This document shows positions 62,856 through 64,000 of a stretch of 64,000 nt of DNA, piece by piece. Under the pieces are notes generated by a model. The model did no database searches. It was not told the origin of the DNA and saw nothing but the letters and a program-made list of their open reading frames with translations. The translations under genes and the position numbers were made by a program. Source of the DNA: Lingula anatina (taxonomy: Eukaryota; Brachiopoda; Lingulata; Lingulida; Lingulidae); contig NW_019773848.1 in assembly GCF_001039355.2 (NCBI RefSeq), forward strand, positions 173,635 to 237,634, read 5' to 3'. Each line of letters starts with the position of its first letter. Positions within the stretch are counted from its first letter, which is position 1.

Positions 62856-64000
62856 GTAAGTGCTGATTACTTTGAACATTATGACAGCACTGTAATTTCT
62901 GGCAACATTTTTTATTTATATTTTGATTTCTTTTAACTTGTGAATTGTTTACTTAGATTCAATCATACTTTTTAGAAGACCCTTAACTTTTAACCTGCAA
63001 CCATAATTTGGTGTAAAAAGGCTTGGCTTCATCAAAATTCTAACAATGTACCCAGTATTCACCCACACTCCCTTTTCTAGACCAAGATGGTCATTTTAAA
63101 AGAACCGCCTCTTTGGCTTTGTATATGTATTTAACACTGAGAGAACACAGAGGAAACACTGAGTTCTTCATGGTAGGCCAAGCTGTCACAAGAAAGAGAA
63201 AGTACATAACATATATTGTCCAAATATTCGTGGAAAAAGCTTGGTGAGAATTTATTGATAGATAAATACATGTAGCTATAAAATGCCAAGGCTGAAATGA
63301 TCAAATGTGCACATTGCAAGATTTACCAAAAAAAAAAATCATTGTTTCAGAATTCAACTGGGGTAAATGGTAACTTTCTCTGACTAACCAACCTTTGGCC
63401 CTCCTTTCCTGACACACCCCATACCTCTGTATTGGAAAAATTAAATAGTCATTCTTAAATCCCATCATTTTTGGAGCTCTCTTTCTCAAACTGACTTACA
63501 ATTTCTATAATTAAAAACCAACCATTTACAACTGTGCCAAGATAGTTCACAGGCAGTGAAATTTGTCAGATTTGATTGTTTCTGGCAACATTAATTCAAC
63601 AAATTTATATATGAAAATAATCTAAAATACAATTTGCATTTACATAAGTTTAGCATAAGTGGGTTAATACGTATAAGGTGGATCCAATCAAACCTACCCA
63701 AGTAATGTTATAAGAATGTAGTACCATATACTGCAAACAAACAAAACACAACTTTACAAATAGCCATGTACATGTTTCATATTTCAATATATAGGTATAC
63801 CTTCTAACACTTAAATAAAGTGCTGCCTCTGCAGCATTCACATGTAAGATATGTCAACTGATTTCCAGCCTGCAGCATTGTCACGTGGGTGCCACTGAAA
63901 CTGATCATGCAGGTGATAAGCATCCCTGATTGTCAGTAGATTAAATGTCTTGACATGTAAATTTGCAGAGTAAAAAAATGTTACATGTAACATTTTAAAG
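62856..64000. other. Terminal interval, no supported feature
   Basis: AT-rich sequence without a recognisable exon or repeat. It would be the first intron if the 62791 exon is real. Confidence 0.4.

Overview
The window is animal genomic DNA. It is AT-rich and intron-dense, with consensus GT...AG splice sites, microsatellites, small inverted-repeat transposons and a decayed non-LTR retrotransposon. Gene content and intron structure fit an invertebrate bilaterian. The molluscan-style 'gacctttgacc' repeats hint at a lophotrochozoan, but the species cannot be named from this sequence. Four isolated 'n' characters (2838, 6480, 49661, 51675) behave as contig joins.

Layout. 1-6479: a block present twice (1-2837 and 3615-6479), each copy carrying a promoter-like patch with a splice donor. 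7466-16357 (+): a UBAP2/UBAP2L (lingerer) orthologue in 19 exons, lacking its N-terminal UBA exons. 18511-27306 (-): PSMD4/Rpn10, 11 exons, with a 5.1 kb intron holding a decayed retrotransposon that was itself split by a DNA transposon. 27551-30282 (+): RCCD1, six exons, one frameshift. 31830-32816 (-): an intronless, unrecognised protein with five 'RWPPESK' repeats. 34952-39444 (-): a PLPP4/PLPP5-type phospholipid phosphatase, seven exons. 39844-45417 (+): a nucleoplasmin/nucleophosmin gene, nine exons. 43924-58712: a ~7 kb block present twice, each copy holding the last three nucleoplasmin exons, a secreted bulb-type lectin gene (-) and an intronless glycosyltransferase gene (+). The glycosyltransferase is truncated in the first copy and complete in the second (58026-59678). 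59679-64000: mostly non-coding, with a possible first exon at 62791.

Two pairs of genes are head to head with short shared promoters: PSMD4/RCCD1 (244 bp) and PLPP/NPM (399 bp). UBAP2 and PSMD4 are convergent. Most genes are housekeeping: proteasome ubiquitin receptor, RNA-granule protein, histone/nucleolar chaperone, lipid phosphatase. The lectin and glycosyltransferase are the lineage-specific pair.

The most informative signal is the comparison of the two ~7 kb copies. They differ by four clean transposon insertions, each with an empty counterpart, so exact element ends and target-site duplications can be read directly. This defines a 215-bp Harbinger-like MITE family (TSD TWA) and two CAGGCC-ended elements with 5-bp TSDs (TACRT). 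A third family with 8-bp TSDs is defined by a 786-bp element and its 141-bp deletion derivative. The duplications look like two haplotypes left side by side in the assembly, though a real tandem duplication cannot be excluded from sequence alone. All exon models are manual readings of splice sites and reading frame; summed exon lengths give whole codon numbers for UBAP2, PSMD4, PLPP and NPM.
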